Shown: positions 25,110 through 34,701, numbered from the stretch's first letter. The stretch: 38,149 nucleotides of DNA from an uncultured Neglectibacter sp. (GCA_947647615.1 CANSKS010000001.1:90441-128589); one strand, 5' to 3'. The notes: generated by a model from the sequence alone, not told the origin. Program-made: numbers and translations.

Positions 25110-26393
25110 TTAGGCCGGACTCACACCATCCACGTCTTTCCCTGTGTGACGCTCTTGGGCCACTGCCAACATCAACTTAATGCGGTTCTCCTGGTTCACC
25201 TTGGTGGCGCTGGCATCATAGTCGATAGGCACAATGTTCGCCTGCGGCAGGACCTCCCGCACCTTGCGAATCATGCCCTTTCCCACAATATGGTTAGGCA
25301 GGCAACCAAAGGGCTGCGTACACACTACATTTTCATAGCCGCTTTCCACCAGCTCCATCATTTCCGCTGTCAAAAGCCAGCCTTCCCCCATTTTACAGCC
25401 ATGACCGATGACCTCTCCTGCCAGCTCCTTCAGCCTCTCGTAAGAGGCCGGCGCGGTGAACTGCGGGTATTTTTTTACCGATTCAATCAAGTCTGTCTCA
25501 TATTTAGTAAAATACCATTTTAAAAGGGTACACACCCGTTTTTTAGCGGCGCTTCCTCCATAAAGGGCAATATCTTCCAGGCGGTTATCTACCTTAAAAA
25601 TCATAAAGCCCAAAATGCCGGGAACCATCACCTCACAGCCCTGCTCGAAAAGAAAATTTTCCAACCCATTATTGGCTAAAGGGGAATATTTCACATAGAT
25701 TTCCCCCACAATCCCCACTTTAAGCTTTTCCTTTTGCTCCAGCTGGATTCCGGCAAAGGACCGGGCGATTTGGTCAAAATACTCCCGCACTTCTCTCTGA
25801 GAAAAAGCCTTTCCCTGCTCAAAAAGTCGGGTCAGCTTTTTAAGCCATTCCTCTACCAGCGCGTCGCTTTCCCCGGCAGTGACCTCATAGGGCTTTGTCT
25901 GGTTCTTTAACAGCATCAGCAGATCCCCATAGGTAAGGGCGGCAATGGCCCTTCGCAGCAGCGGCAGGGTAATCTTAAAGCCCGGGTTGCTTTCCAGCCC
26001 GGAAATATTGATAGAGATCACCGGAATAAATTCCAGCCCATCCCGTTTTAAGGCCTTGCGAAGCAAATGAATATAGTTGGAAGCGCGGCAGCCGCCGCCT
26101 GTCTGAGTCATGACCAAGGCTACCTTGTGCAAGTCATACTTTCCGCTGTGCAGGGCATGCATCATTTGGCCAATGGAAAGCAGGGCCGGGTAACAAGTGT
26201 CGTTATGTACATATTTCAGGCCTTCGTCCACGATTTCCCGCCCGGTGGTGCGCAGGAGTTCTATTTTATAACCAAAGCTTTGCAGCACATTTTTGATCAG
26301 CTCAAAGTGAATGGGCGCCATATTGGGAGTGATGATCGTATAATCCTTCTTCATCTCCTTGGTAAACTGTACCCGGGAGGTTTGTTCTGCCAT
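25110..26393 (-). CDS. 2-hydroxyacyl-CoA dehydratase-like protein (COG3581 type)
   Basis: The 427-residue product resembles the D-component-like part (COG3581/HGD-D) of the large activase-dehydratase proteins of Clostridia. Conserved cysteines occur in NDTCYPALLSIGQ, TGGGCRASNY, GHGCKMGEGW and QPFGCLPNH and are likely ligands of an iron-sulfur cluster. A TTG at 26417 opens the frame, but GGAAAGGA points to the ATG at 26393. It follows the activase-like gene by 53 bases, so both are probably one transcript. The substrate is unknown; the homologous large fused proteins are widespread and not proven to act in amino-acid fermentation. No hgdA/B pair is nearby. Confidence 0.85.
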   Translation of the reverse strand: MAEQTSRVQFTKEMKKDYTIITPNMAPIHFELIKNVLQSFGYKIELLRTTGREIVDEGLKYVHNDTCYPALLSIGQMMHALHSGKYDLHKVALVMTQTGGGCRASNYIHLLRKALKRDGLEFIPVISINISGLESNPGFKITLPLLRRAIAALTYGDLLMLLKNQTKPYEVTAGESDALVEEWLKKLTRLFEQGKAFSQREVREYFDQIARSFAGIQLEQKEKLKVGIVGEIYVKYSPLANNGLENFLFEQGCEVMVPGILGFMIFKVDNRLEDIALYGGSAAKKRVCTLLKWYFTKYETDLIESVKKYPQFTAPASYERLKELAGEVIGHGCKMGEGWLLTAEMMELVESGYENVVCTQPFGCLPNHIVGKGMIRKVREVLPQANIVPIDYDASATKVNQENRIKLMLAVAQERHTGKDVDGVSPA

Positions 26394-26446
26394 AACCGTT
26401 TTCCTTTCCAAAAACAAGAATTCCCACGTTTAAAATACTTGCCCGC

Positions 26447-29368
26447 TCAAACCTTTTCCGCCCCCAGGTTCAAAGCGGCAAACAGACTTCTCAGGCGAAT
26501 GCGTACCGCTCCCAGGTTGGTGATCTCATCGATCTTGATTTGGGTATATATGCGTCCTTCCCTCTCCAAAATGCTTCGCACCTCGTCACCCGTGATGGCG
26601 TCTACCCCGCATCCGAAGGAGACCAGCTGTACCAAATTCAACCTCGGGTCGCCGCTTTGAGCCACATATTTCGCAGCTGCGTAAAGCCTGGCGTGGTAAG
26701 TCCACTGGTTAAGCACACCGGTCGGGAACCTTTCTACCAGGTCGCTGACAGAATCTTCGCTTACCACCACGGCCCCGCATTCGCAGATCAACTTATCGAT
26801 CCCATGGTTCACCTCAGAATCTAAATGGTAAGGGCGTCCGGAAAGGATAATCACCGGCAAGTCCTTTTCCTTTGCCAACGCCAGGTATTCCTTGCCTTTC
26901 TGCCGAATTCTCTCCATGTGCGCCGAATATTCCTCATAAGCCGCTTTGGCTGCCGCTTTTACCTCTTTTTCTGTGATCCCAGAGAAATACTTGGCAAGAA
27001 TCCCGCACATCTTTTTGGGAAAATCCTTGGGACGGTGAATGCCCACATAGTCGTAAATAAATTTGGTTTCCGCCAGGGCGGCCACGTTGGCGTCTAACAC
27101 CTCCGGATAATAGGCCACCACCGGACAGTTGTAATGGTTATCCCCCAAATTCTCGTCAAAATTATAGCTCATACAGGGGTAAAAAATCGCGTCGGGCTTT
27201 TCGGAAAGCAGCTCTTCTATATGGCCGTGCATCAATTTCGCCGGGTAGCAAACGGTATCGGATGGGATGGTGTGCTGTCCCTTGAAATAGAGCTTTCTGT
27301 CGGATTCCGGGGAATGAAACACCCCGAAGCCCAGGGCGGTAAAAAACCGGTACCAGAAGGGGTAAAGCTCAAACATATTGAGCCCCATGGGAATGCCAAT
27401 CCTGCCCCGGGGACCTTCACAGGGCCGGTACGCGTCTAAAAGCTGCTTTTTATAATCGTACAAATTATAATGGACCTGGGTCTTCCCCTTTTGCAGGGGT
27501 TTTTCGCAGCGGTTCCCGGCAATGTACCTGGCCCCGTTTGTAAAGGTGTTCACGGTGAGGCGGCAATGGTTCTCACAGCCATTGCAGGTGACCGCCTTCA
27601 CCTGGTGGGAAAAGGATGCCAGGCCCTGGGCGTCTATCATCTTGCTCTTTTCCCAGGCAGCCCGCTCCTTGGCGTAAAGGGCCGCTCCATAAGCTCCCAT
27701 GAGCCCGGCTACAGAAGGCCGGGTCACCGGATGTCCAATCTCTTTTTCAAAGGCCCGCAGCACGGCGTCGTTTAAAAAGGTCCCGCCCTGTACCACAATA
27801 TGGTTTCCCAAAGTCTTTGCGTCGGTGAGACGAATCACCTTATAAAGGGCGTTTTTCACAACACTCATGGAAAGGCCGGCAGAAATATTTTCAATGGAAG
27901 CCCCATCCTTCTGGGCTTGTTTTACCGAGGAGTTCATGAATACCGTACAGCGGGACCCCAAATCTACCGGGTTTCCGGCGAAGAGCCCCAACCGGGCGAA
28001 CTCTCCCATTTCATAGCCCAAGGCTCCGGCAAAGGTCTGCAAAAAGGAACCACAGCCCGAAGAACAGGCCTCGTTAAGAAAGATATTGTCAATGGTCTCG
28101 TTCTTTATTTTGAAGCACTTGATATCCTGTCCGCCAATATCTATGATGAAATCCACTTCCGGCTCGAATTTCTTGGCCGCGGTAAAATGGGCTATCGTTT
28201 CTACCACTCCCAGATCCAGGCCAAAGGCGTTCTTTACAATTTCTTCTCCATAACCGGTAGAGGCGGAAGACACAACATGAATCTCCGGGAATTTGCTGTA
28301 AAGCTCCGCCAAAAAGTCCCGCACCAAAGGCACCGGGTTTCCGCTGTTGGGCAGGTAACGGGAAAAAATAATTTCTTCCTCTTCGTTCATGGCCACGGCC
28401 TTTACCGTAGTAGACCCTGCATCTATGCCCACAAAGGCCTTTCCTCCAGGCAGCAGGGGCGCGTTTGTGGGGACACTGTCCTGTTGATGACGCCTTTCAA
28501 ATTCCCGGTACTCCTCCTGGCTGGAAAAGAGCGCTTCACTGCCCCGGTACTGCTTTTTCGAGCTGTAATGGCGAATTTTTTCCATGATCTCCGAAAGCTC
28601 GAACTGGGCAACCTCTTGAGAAAGGGCCGCTCCCATGGCCACAAAATACAAGGAATTTTCCGGACAGGCTCCCTCCACCTTCAAAATACGGTCAAAGGCC
28701 TCCCGCAGCTGGGGCAAAAAGGTAAGAGGACCGCCCAAATAAACCACATTTCCGGAAATTTCCCGCCCTTGCGCCAAGCCCGCTACCGTCTGGTTGACCA
28801 CCGCCGTCAAAATGGAGGCCGAAATGTCTTTTTTCTGAGCGCCCTGGTTCAAAAGCGCTTGGATGTCAGATTTGGCAAACACCCCGCACCGGGAAGCGAT
28901 GCTGTAGGTGCGCTCGCTTTCTCCGGAAAGCCGGTTAAGCTCTTCCGGCGTAATGTTCAGCAAAGTGGACATCTGGTCAATAAAGGCGCCGGTACCACCT
29001 GCACAGGAACCGTTCATACGCACTTCCATGGCGCCGGAAAGAAACAATATTTTTGCGTCTTCCCCTCCCAACTCAATTACCACATCTGCTTTTGGTACGT
29101 AATGCCTTACCGCCGTGCGGGTGGCATAAACCTCCTGCACAAAAGGGATCTTTAAATCTTCCGCCAGGCCCATGCCTGCGGAACCGGAAACACAAAGGGC
29201 GGCCTGCTCCATGCCAGCGCATTGCTCCTTGGCCGCAGCCAGCATTTGGGCCGCCTTTTCGGCAATTTGGGAATAATGCCTTTCATAGGCTTTAAAGGCC
29301 AGCTCCCCTTTGTCATCATAAACCACACATTTGAGGGTGGTCGAACCGACATCTAATCCGATCCTCAT
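26447..29368 (-). CDS. Large acyl-CoA dehydratase activase-like protein (two ASKHA domains + DUF2229)
   Basis: The 973-residue product begins at the ATG at 29368, the family's natural start (MRIGLDVGSTTLK). An AGGAAG site is 13 nt upstream; the GTG at 29458 is rejected. Two BadF/BadG-type ASKHA ATPase domains are visible. The first has NGSCAGGTGAF and SRCGVFAKSD, the second GIDAGSTTVK, EACSSGCGSFLQ and SRCTVFMNSS; the cysteines can bridge a [4Fe-4S] cluster. A CNGCENHCR...NRCEKP zinc/FeS-like motif precedes a C-terminal DUF2229 (COG3580) region (GIPMGLNMFELYPFW). Related proteins are often ~1400 residues with the COG3581 part fused; here that part is the next gene. ATP-driven electron transfer to a dehydratase-type partner is inferred. 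Confidence 0.88.
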   Translation of the reverse strand: MRIGLDVGSTTLKCVVYDDKGELAFKAYERHYSQIAEKAAQMLAAAKEQCAGMEQAALCVSGSAGMGLAEDLKIPFVQEVYATRTAVRHYVPKADVVIELGGEDAKILFLSGAMEVRMNGSCAGGTGAFIDQMSTLLNITPEELNRLSGESERTYSIASRCGVFAKSDIQALLNQGAQKKDISASILTAVVNQTVAGLAQGREISGNVVYLGGPLTFLPQLREAFDRILKVEGACPENSLYFVAMGAALSQEVAQFELSEIMEKIRHYSSKKQYRGSEALFSSQEEYREFERRHQQDSVPTNAPLLPGGKAFVGIDAGSTTVKAVAMNEEEEIIFSRYLPNSGNPVPLVRDFLAELYSKFPEIHVVSSASTGYGEEIVKNAFGLDLGVVETIAHFTAAKKFEPEVDFIIDIGGQDIKCFKIKNETIDNIFLNEACSSGCGSFLQTFAGALGYEMGEFARLGLFAGNPVDLGSRCTVFMNSSVKQAQKDGASIENISAGLSMSVVKNALYKVIRLTDAKTLGNHIVVQGGTFLNDAVLRAFEKEIGHPVTRPSVAGLMGAYGAALYAKERAAWEKSKMIDAQGLASFSHQVKAVTCNGCENHCRLTVNTFTNGARYIAGNRCEKPLQKGKTQVHYNLYDYKKQLLDAYRPCEGPRGRIGIPMGLNMFELYPFWYRFFTALGFGVFHSPESDRKLYFKGQHTIPSDTVCYPAKLMHGHIEELLSEKPDAIFYPCMSYNFDENLGDNHYNCPVVAYYPEVLDANVAALAETKFIYDYVGIHRPKDFPKKMCGILAKYFSGITEKEVKAAAKAAYEEYSAHMERIRQKGKEYLALAKEKDLPVIILSGRPYHLDSEVNHGIDKLICECGAVVVSEDSVSDLVERFPTGVLNQWTYHARLYAAAKYVAQSGDPRLNLVQLVSFGCGVDAITGDEVRSILEREGRIYTQIKIDEITNLGAVRIRLRSLFAALNLGAEKV

Positions 29369-29470
29369 ATATGCTGAACTACTTCCTTTCTGCTTTCCCT
29401 GCTCTGGGACCAATGAAAATTCTTTGGAATAAAAATGCGAATCACTTTCATATTTCACTTATAGAGTCGT

Positions 29471-29499
29471 ATTATAGCACTTTTTGTAGGAAAAATCAA
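29471..29499 (-). promoter_or_regulatory. Sigma-A-like promoter of the activase/dehydratase unit
   Basis: On the minus strand, TTGATT (29499-29494), a 17-base spacer and TATAAT (29476-29471) with an upstream TGC extended -10 lie ~100 bases before the start codon. Confidence 0.8.
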
Positions 29500-29547
29500 T
29501 ATTTTCGCAAAGCCAATCTCAGGCAATCCGGTTGGTAAAATCTATGC

Positions 29548-29574
29548 TTGTCCCTGGGAAAAATATGCTATAAT
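29548..29574 (+). promoter_or_regulatory. Sigma-A-like promoter of the thioesterase-ribulokinase unit
   Basis: A TATAAT (29569-29574) with extended -10 TGC sits 15 bases after TTGTCC (29548-29553), or 17 after GCTTGT. It is divergent from the activase promoter and ~80 bases before the first start codon. Confidence 0.6.
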
Positions 29575-29656
29575 AGCTTCGGGCCTTTAAATCGAACAGG
29601 GGCCTCCGGCCGTTTCAACAACGGAATTTATTTGCTGAAGAAAGCGTGATGGAAGA

Positions 29657-30115
29657 ATGTCTGCCTTGTACACCCGAACCGTTCACTACTATGAAACCGA
29701 CAAAATGAACTGCGTCCACCATTCCAATTATATTCGCTGGTTCGAAGAGGCACGTACCTTTTTGATGGAGCAAATGGGCTTCGGCTACGATAAAGTAGAA
29801 GCCTTAAATATCCTGTGTCCCGTTCTGCACGCCCAGGCGGAGTACCGCTCCATGACACGGTTTGGGGAAACTGTGGAGATCGAAGCCAAAATCTTAAACT
29901 ACACCGGTGTAAAACTTTCGTTTTCTTACACAGTGCGGGACAAAACCACAAAGGCTTTGCGTTGTACCGGCAAAACAGAGCACTGCTTTTTAAATGAAAA
30001 GGGAAAGCCCATCCTGCTGAGACGAGTCCAGCCCCAGCTGGACCTGCGCATCCGTGCCGCGGCAGAAGCAGATTCCTCCAGCAACGGACAGCCTTCCTCG
30101 GAAAGGACGTGTTAA
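29657..30115 (+). CDS. Hotdog-fold acyl-CoA thioesterase (YbgC/4-hydroxybenzoyl-CoA thioesterase type)
   Basis: The 152-residue protein is one hotdog domain. The family motif [23 protein letters not shown] region is at ~11-33 with the catalytic Asp15 and a His pair, and the beta sheet is at ~65-120. It hydrolyses an acyl-CoA thioester of unknown chain. The ribosome binding site is poor: GGAAG is directly adjacent to the ATG, so expression may be low or the start may differ. One base separates its stop from araB, so both are likely translated from one mRNA. Confidence 0.88.
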   Translation: MSALYTRTVHYYETDKMNCVHHSNYIRWFEEARTFLMEQMGFGYDKVEALNILCPVLHAQAEYRSMTRFGETVEIEAKILNYTGVKLSFSYTVRDKTTKALRCTGKTEHCFLNEKGKPILLRRVQPQLDLRIRAAAEADSSSNGQPSSERTC

Positions 30116-30116
30116 A

Positions 30117-31793
30117 ATGGCCAGCTATAGCATAGGCATCGATTTCGGGACGCTTTCCGGCCGAGCTCTCCTAATCGACGTGGAAACCGGAGAGGAACTG
30201 GCAAGCTCTGTGTATGAATACCCCCATGGCGTTATGGATCGGGAACTGCCTTGTGGGAAAAAGCTGCCGCAGGATTGGGCCCTGCAGCATCCCCAGGATT
30301 ACCTGGATGTCCTTTTCCATGTCGTGCCGGCCGTGTTAAAGGAGTCCGGTGTTTCTCCGGAAAGCGTCATTGGCGTGGGCACCGATTTTACCGCCTGTAC
30401 TCTCTTACCGGTAAAATCGGACGGCACCCCCCTTTGCTTCCTAAAGGAATACCAGGAAGAACCCCACGCCTATGGAAAGCTTTGGAAGCATCACGGGGCC
30501 CAGGGCCAGGCCCACCGGCTTACTGCCGCAGCCAAAGTTCGTGGAGAACGGTGGCTTTCCAATTATGGCGGGAAAATTTCTTCCGAATGGGCTCTCCCTA
30601 AAATATGGCAGGTCTTAGAGGAGGCTCCCCAGCTCTACGAAGCGGCAGATCAGTTCCTGGAGGCCGCCGATTGGATTGTCTGGCAGCTCACCGGGAAAAA
30701 GACCAGAAATGCCTGTTCCGCCGGTTATAAGGCCCTGTGGAACAAAGAGACCGGCTACCCCTCCCGGGAATTTTTTGCCGGGTTGGACCCAAGGCTTGCC
30801 CATGTGGTGGAAGAAAAGCTGGGCACCGAAATCGCTCCCTTGGGGCAAAGAGCCGGCGGCATCACGCCGGAAATGGCCAAGTTGACCGGCTTAAAGGCCG
30901 GCACCGCCGTGGCGGTGGGCAACGTGGACGCCCATGTGTGCGTTCCCGCTGCGGGCATTGACGGCCCTGCCAAAATGCTGGCCATCCTTGGCACCTCCAC
31001 CTGTCATATGATGTTGGCTTCGGATGAAAAACAGGTTCCCGGTATGTGCGGCGTAGTGGAAGACGGCATTCTGCCCGGGTATTTCGGCTATGAGGCCGGC
31101 CAAAGCTGCGTAGGCGATTTGTTTGCCTGGTTTATAGAAAATTGCCTGCCTCCCTCCTACTTCGAAGAAGCGAAACAGGCAAATCAAACTATTCACGCTT
31201 ACCTGCGGGAAAAGGTTCAGGGCCAAAAACCGGGAGAAAGCGGACTTCTGGCCCTGGACTGGTGGAACGGCAACCGGTCTATTTTGGTGGATGCGGACCT
31301 GACCGGCATGCTCTTAGGCATGACTTTGCAGACAAAGCCCGAAGAAATTTATAGGGCCTTGATCGAAGCCACTGCCTACGGCACTCGGGTGCTGGTGGAG
31401 AACTACCGGGAGCATGGCCTTCCGGTAAAGGAATTCTTTGCCTCCGGTGGCATCTCCTGGAAAGACCCCATGACCATGCAGATCTATGCCGACGTTTTAA
31501 ACATGCCGGTAAAAATCGTAGGCACCCTCCAGGGACCCGCCTACGGCAGCGCCCTGTTTGGCGCTGTGGCTGCCGGCAGGGAAAAGGGAGGCTTTGACCA
31601 TATTTTCTCCGCCGCCCGCAAGCTCGGGAAGGTAAAGGATACCTTATACCGGCCCATTCCGGAAAACGCGGCGGTTTATGACGTCCTTTACCGGGATTAT
31701 TGCCTGCTGCACGATTATTTTGGCAGGGGCCCCAACGATGTGATGAAACGCCTGAAAGCCCTTCGGCAGCAACAGCTGGGCCGGCCCTCTTAA
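30117..31793 (+). CDS. araB: Ribulokinase (AraB type, FGGY family)
   Basis: Ribulokinase phosphorylates L-ribulose. The 558-residue product has the N-terminal phosphate motif [24 protein letters not shown], the segment [12 protein letters not shown], and a C-terminal ATP-binding region with [11 protein letters not shown] and [11 protein letters not shown]. These match bacterial AraB better than xylulokinase or glycerol kinase. The frame reaches upstream to 30054, but GGAAAGGA 9 nt before the ATG at 30117 decides the start. No araA, araD or AraR-like gene is in the window; its partner is a thioesterase, which is unusual. Confidence 0.88.
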   Translation: MASYSIGIDFGTLSGRALLIDVETGEELASSVYEYPHGVMDRELPCGKKLPQDWALQHPQDYLDVLFHVVPAVLKESGVSPESVIGVGTDFTACTLLPVKSDGTPLCFLKEYQEEPHAYGKLWKHHGAQGQAHRLTAAAKVRGERWLSNYGGKISSEWALPKIWQVLEEAPQLYEAADQFLEAADWIVWQLTGKKTRNACSAGYKALWNKETGYPSREFFAGLDPRLAHVVEEKLGTEIAPLGQRAGGITPEMAKLTGLKAGTAVAVGNVDAHVCVPAAGIDGPAKMLAILGTSTCHMMLASDEKQVPGMCGVVEDGILPGYFGYEAGQSCVGDLFAWFIENCLPPSYFEEAKQANQTIHAYLREKVQGQKPGESGLLALDWWNGNRSILVDADLTGMLLGMTLQTKPEEIYRALIEATAYGTRVLVENYREHGLPVKEFFASGGISWKDPMTMQIYADVLNMPVKIVGTLQGPAYGSALFGAVAAGREKGGFDHIFSAARKLGKVKDTLYRPIPENAAVYDVLYRDYCLLHDYFGRGPNDVMKRLKALRQQQLGRPS

Positions 31794-31867
31794 GCTTTCT
31801 TCCACATTTTCTGCGTGCTTCTCCGTTTTCTGCCGCCACACCGGCGGGTTATGGCTACAAAGAAATA

Positions 31868-31900
31868 CTGCCGGGAAAATTCCCGGCAGCATTTCTTTTT
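31868..31900. terminator. Intrinsic terminator between araB and pnp
   Basis: A perfect 10-bp stem with a 2-base gap at the centre (31868-31877 with 31880-31889), extended by A/T pairs, is followed by ATTTCTTTTT on the plus strand. It lies 75 bases past araB and directly next to the pnp stop on the opposite strand. On the minus strand TATTTCTTT follows, so it may also serve pnp. Confidence 0.85.
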
Positions 31901-31901
31901 C

Positions 31902-34094
31902 TTATCTTCTGTCTTGATCTCTTCTAGGGCGATGGTCCCTGTCGCCGTGATCTCTACGGGGAGGACGTCCCTCAGAAATCGTGTTCTCCGGCACCGCGCC
32001 ATCCAGATCGATCAACGCGTCGCGGCGGCTCAGGTTCAGCCTGCCCTTGTCGTCGATCTCCAGCACCTTTACCTTGACAATATCGCCTACGTTCACCACA
32101 TCGGTAACCCGTTCCGTGCGCTTGACATCCAGCCGGGAAATGTGCACAAGGCCTTCCTTTCCGGGAGCGATTTCCACGAAAGCGCCAAAGTCCATCAGCC
32201 GGGTGACCTTGCCGTTATAGTAGGAACCGGGCTCCGGGTCGTTGACAATGGTATCTACAATATCCATGGCGCGCTGGCATTTCTCTAAATCGATGCCGGA
32301 AATGAACACATGGCCGTCTTCTTCAATATCCATTTTAATATCGCACTCGGCACAGATCTTTTGAATCACTTTTCCGCCGGAGCCGATCACTTCCCTTATC
32401 TTATCTACAGGGATCTGCATGGAAAGCATCTTGGGCGCATATTTGGAAAGCTCAGGCCGAACTTCGGGAATGGCCTTCAAAATGATTTCGTCTAAAATAT
32501 AATTTCTGGCCTTGTGAGTCTTTTCCAAGGCCTCCTTCACCATTTCTGGGGTCAGACCGGAAATTTTCAGGTCCATCTGAATGGCGGTAATCCCCTTCTT
32601 GGTGCCGCCCACCTTAAAGTCCATATCGCCAAAGAAATCTTCAATACCCTGAATGTCCACCATAGTCATCCAACGGTCTCCCTCGGTGATGAGGCCGCAG
32701 GAAATACCTGCTACCGGAGCCTTAATGGGCACGCCGGCGTCCATCAAGGCCAGGGTAGAGCCACAAATAGAAGCCTGAGAGGTGGAACCATTGGAGGAAA
32801 GCACCTCCGACACCAGCCGAATGGTGTAGGGGAACTCATCTACGCTGGGAATTACCGGAACCAGCGCGCGTTCTGCCAAGGCGCCGTGACCTACCTCCCG
32901 GCGGCCGGGTCCCCGGCTGGGCCTAGTTTCTCCAACAGAATAGGATGGGAAATTGTAGTGGTGAATATAGCGCTTCGACTCTTCCTCGTCAATGCCGTCC
33001 AACAGCTGGTTATCCCGAATGGACCCCAAGGTGGCCACAGTGAGCACTTGGGTTTGACCCCGGGTAAACATGCCGGAACCGTGAACGCGGGGCAGCAACG
33101 CCACCTCTGCGGCCAGAGGCCGCATATCGTCCATGCCGCGGCCATCTACGCGCTTTTGTTCGTCTAACAGCCAACGGCGGACCACGTACTTCTGGGTCTT
33201 ATACATACATTCGTCGATCTTAGCCTCCTGTTCGGGGTAGACCTCGTCAAACTTTTCGTGAACCTTCTCGTAAATGGGTTTTAACCGTTCGTCCCGCACG
33301 GTTTTGTCATCGGTATCCAAAGCAGCCCGAACCTCGTCCTCCGCAAAGGATTTAACGGCCTCGAACATTTCTTCCTCCGGCTCATTGGAGGGATAAGAGA
33401 ACTTTTCTTTGCCAATCTCCGCCTGGATGCCCTTAATAAACTCAATGATCTTCTGGTTGGCCTCGTGACCTGCCATAATGCCGTCGTACATATCCTCGTC
33501 GGAAATTTCATTGGCCCCGGCCTCGATCATGGCAATCCGTTCACTGGTGGAAGCCACGGTCACCGCCATTTCGGAAACCTTGCGTTCCTCCGCGTTGGGG
33601 TTTATCACAAACTTTCCTTCTACCAAGCCCACAGAAACACCGGAAATGGGGCCGTTCCAGGGAATATCGGAAATGGAAAGAGCGATGGAGGTCCCCACCA
33701 TCGCGGCGATCTCCGGCGAGCAATCCTGGTCTACCGACATCACCGTGCAGACAATGGAAACGTCATTGCGCATATCTTTCGGGAACAGCGGGCGGATGGG
33801 CCGGTCAATCATACGGCATACCAAAATGGCTTTATCGGTAGGCCTTCCTTCTCTTTTCAAAAAGGAACCGGGAATTTTCCCCACGGAATAAAGCTTCTCC
33901 TCAAAATCCACGGAAAGAGGGAAGAAATCAATCCCATCCCTGGGCTTCGGGGAAGCAGTAGCAGCTACATGGACCACGGTGTCGCCATAGCGCACCAGAC
34001 ATTCACCGTTTGCCAACTGGGCCATTTTCCCTGTTTCCACCACAAGGGGCCTGCCGGCGAATTCTGTTTCGTAAACCTTAAATTTTTCAAACAT
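31902..34094 (-). CDS. pnp: Polyribonucleotide nucleotidyltransferase (PNPase)
   Basis: PNPase is a trimeric phosphorolytic 3'-5' exoribonuclease. The 730-residue product has two RNase PH domains (e.g. KREGRPTDKAIL and the second core near 330-540). A KH domain carries the GSGG loop (VIGSGGKVIQ) at ~566-580, and an S1 domain (~624-692) contains MDFGAFVEIAPGKEGLVHI. An Arg/Asp-rich tail (~693-730) ends the protein. The frame extends to 34202, but AAAGGA 8 nt before the ATG at 34094 decides the start. It follows rpsO, the conserved bacterial order, after a 167-base leader with two large stem-loops. Confidence 0.96.
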   Translation of the reverse strand: MFEKFKVYETEFAGRPLVVETGKMAQLANGECLVRYGDTVVHVAATASPKPRDGIDFFPLSVDFEEKLYSVGKIPGSFLKREGRPTDKAILVCRMIDRPIRPLFPKDMRNDVSIVCTVMSVDQDCSPEIAAMVGTSIALSISDIPWNGPISGVSVGLVEGKFVINPNAEERKVSEMAVTVASTSERIAMIEAGANEISDEDMYDGIMAGHEANQKIIEFIKGIQAEIGKEKFSYPSNEPEEEMFEAVKSFAEDEVRAALDTDDKTVRDERLKPIYEKVHEKFDEVYPEQEAKIDECMYKTQKYVVRRWLLDEQKRVDGRGMDDMRPLAAEVALLPRVHGSGMFTRGQTQVLTVATLGSIRDNQLLDGIDEEESKRYIHHYNFPSYSVGETRPSRGPGRREVGHGALAERALVPVIPSVDEFPYTIRLVSEVLSSNGSTSQASICGSTLALMDAGVPIKAPVAGISCGLITEGDRWMTMVDIQGIEDFFGDMDFKVGGTKKGITAIQMDLKISGLTPEMVKEALEKTHKARNYILDEIILKAIPEVRPELSKYAPKMLSMQIPVDKIREVIGSGGKVIQKICAECDIKMDIEEDGHVFISGIDLEKCQRAMDIVDTIVNDPEPGSYYNGKVTRLMDFGAFVEIAPGKEGLVHISRLDVKRTERVTDVVNVGDIVKVKVLEIDDKGRLNLSRRDALIDLDGAVPENTISEGRPPRRDHGDRDHRPRRDQDRR

Positions 34095-34134
34095 AACGAA
34101 TATCCTTTCTCCCATGATCTGGGGATTTCTGAAA

Positions 34135-34200
34135 GGCGGCCCTGTTTGACAAGCAAACAAGCCGGGCTCGCGGCTTGTTTGCTTGTAAAACAGTTCCGCC
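34135..34200 (-). promoter_or_regulatory. Long hairpin in the pnp leader
   Basis: The rpsO-pnp gap contains an inverted repeat with a perfect 14-bp core (34150-34163 with 34172-34185). It is extended by a 6-bp (34142-34147 with 34188-34193) and a 5-bp (34135-34139 with 34196-34200) pairing around an 8-base loop, giving 25 pairs in 66 bases. No T-run follows. In E. coli an RNase III-cleaved hairpin in the same place lets PNPase repress its own mRNA; a similar role is inferred. Confidence 0.65.
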
Positions 34201-34215
34201 AAATAACAGAGCGAG

Positions 34216-34257
34216 AAGGCTGTGCCTGCCGGCCAGAAAGCCCACAGCCACAGCCTT
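34216..34257 (-). other. Stem-loop just after rpsO
   Basis: Starting a few bases after the rpsO stop, AAGGCTGTG (34257-34249) pairs perfectly with CACAGCCTT (34224-34216). The sequence following it is not T-rich enough for a normal terminator. It could be an attenuator or a 3' protective hairpin for rpsO mRNA. Confidence 0.5.
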
Positions 34258-34261
34258 TCAC

Positions 34262-34525
34262 TTACTTGCGGATGCCCAGCTCGGCAATGATAGCGCGGTA
34301 GCGCTCAATGTCAATCTTGGTCAGGTAGTTCAACAGGTTCCTTCTTTGCCCTACCATTTTCAACAAACCACGGCGGGAATGATGGTCCTTTTTATTGACG
34401 CGCAAGTGCTCGGTAAGGTCGTTGATGCGCTTTGTCAGCACCGCGATCTGCACTTCCGGGGAACCAGTGTCTCCCTCATGGCGGGCATACTTTTGAATAA
34501 TCTCTGTTTTCTCGGCTTTTGTCAT
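34262..34525 (-). CDS. rpsO: 30S ribosomal protein S15
   Basis: The 87-residue product is a full-length S15, with [16 protein letters not shown], the conserved [15 protein letters not shown] loop that contacts 16S rRNA, and a terminal [19 protein letters not shown] precedes the ATG. It has its own promoter at 34623-34651, just after the terminator of the ribF unit, and pnp follows. Confidence 0.98.
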   Translation of the reverse strand: MTKAEKTEIIQKYARHEGDTGSPEVQIAVLTKRINDLTEHLRVNKKDHHSRRGLLKMVGQRRNLLNYLTKIDIERYRAIIAELGIRK

Positions 34526-34622
34526 GCTAAATCACCTTTTCTGCGGGAAGTCCCGCGTAAATTCACCCATTCCACAGGTAGGGGCCGGTGTTTCCCTTAT
34601 CCGAGGAAAAGGCAGCTAGAAT

Positions 34623-34651
34623 ATAATAGCACAGGCAGTTCCTTTTGTAAA
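34623..34651 (-). promoter_or_regulatory. Sigma-A-like promoter of rpsO-pnp
   Basis: On the minus strand, TTTACA (34651-34646), a 17-base spacer and TATTAT (34628-34623) with an extended TGC lie ~95 bases before the rpsO start. Confidence 0.75.
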
Positions 34652-34664
34652 GTTCTTTCTCCCG

Positions 34665-34688
34665 AAAAAACGCCAGAAATGGCGATTT
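34665..34688 (-). terminator. Intrinsic terminator of the ribF unit
   Basis: On the minus strand, CGCCA (34684-34680), loop TTTC and TGGCG (34675-34671) are followed directly by TTTTTT, with A-run extension upstream. It lies 14 bases after the ribF stop and ends the rbfA-nrnA-truB-ribF unit. Confidence 0.8.
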
Positions 34689-34701
34689 TCCAGGCCTCTT
34701 T

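Noticed and set aside
27800-29155. 451-codon plus-strand open frame opposite the activase gene
   Set aside because: Antisense to a conserved gene with intact motifs; no ribosome binding site and no domain.
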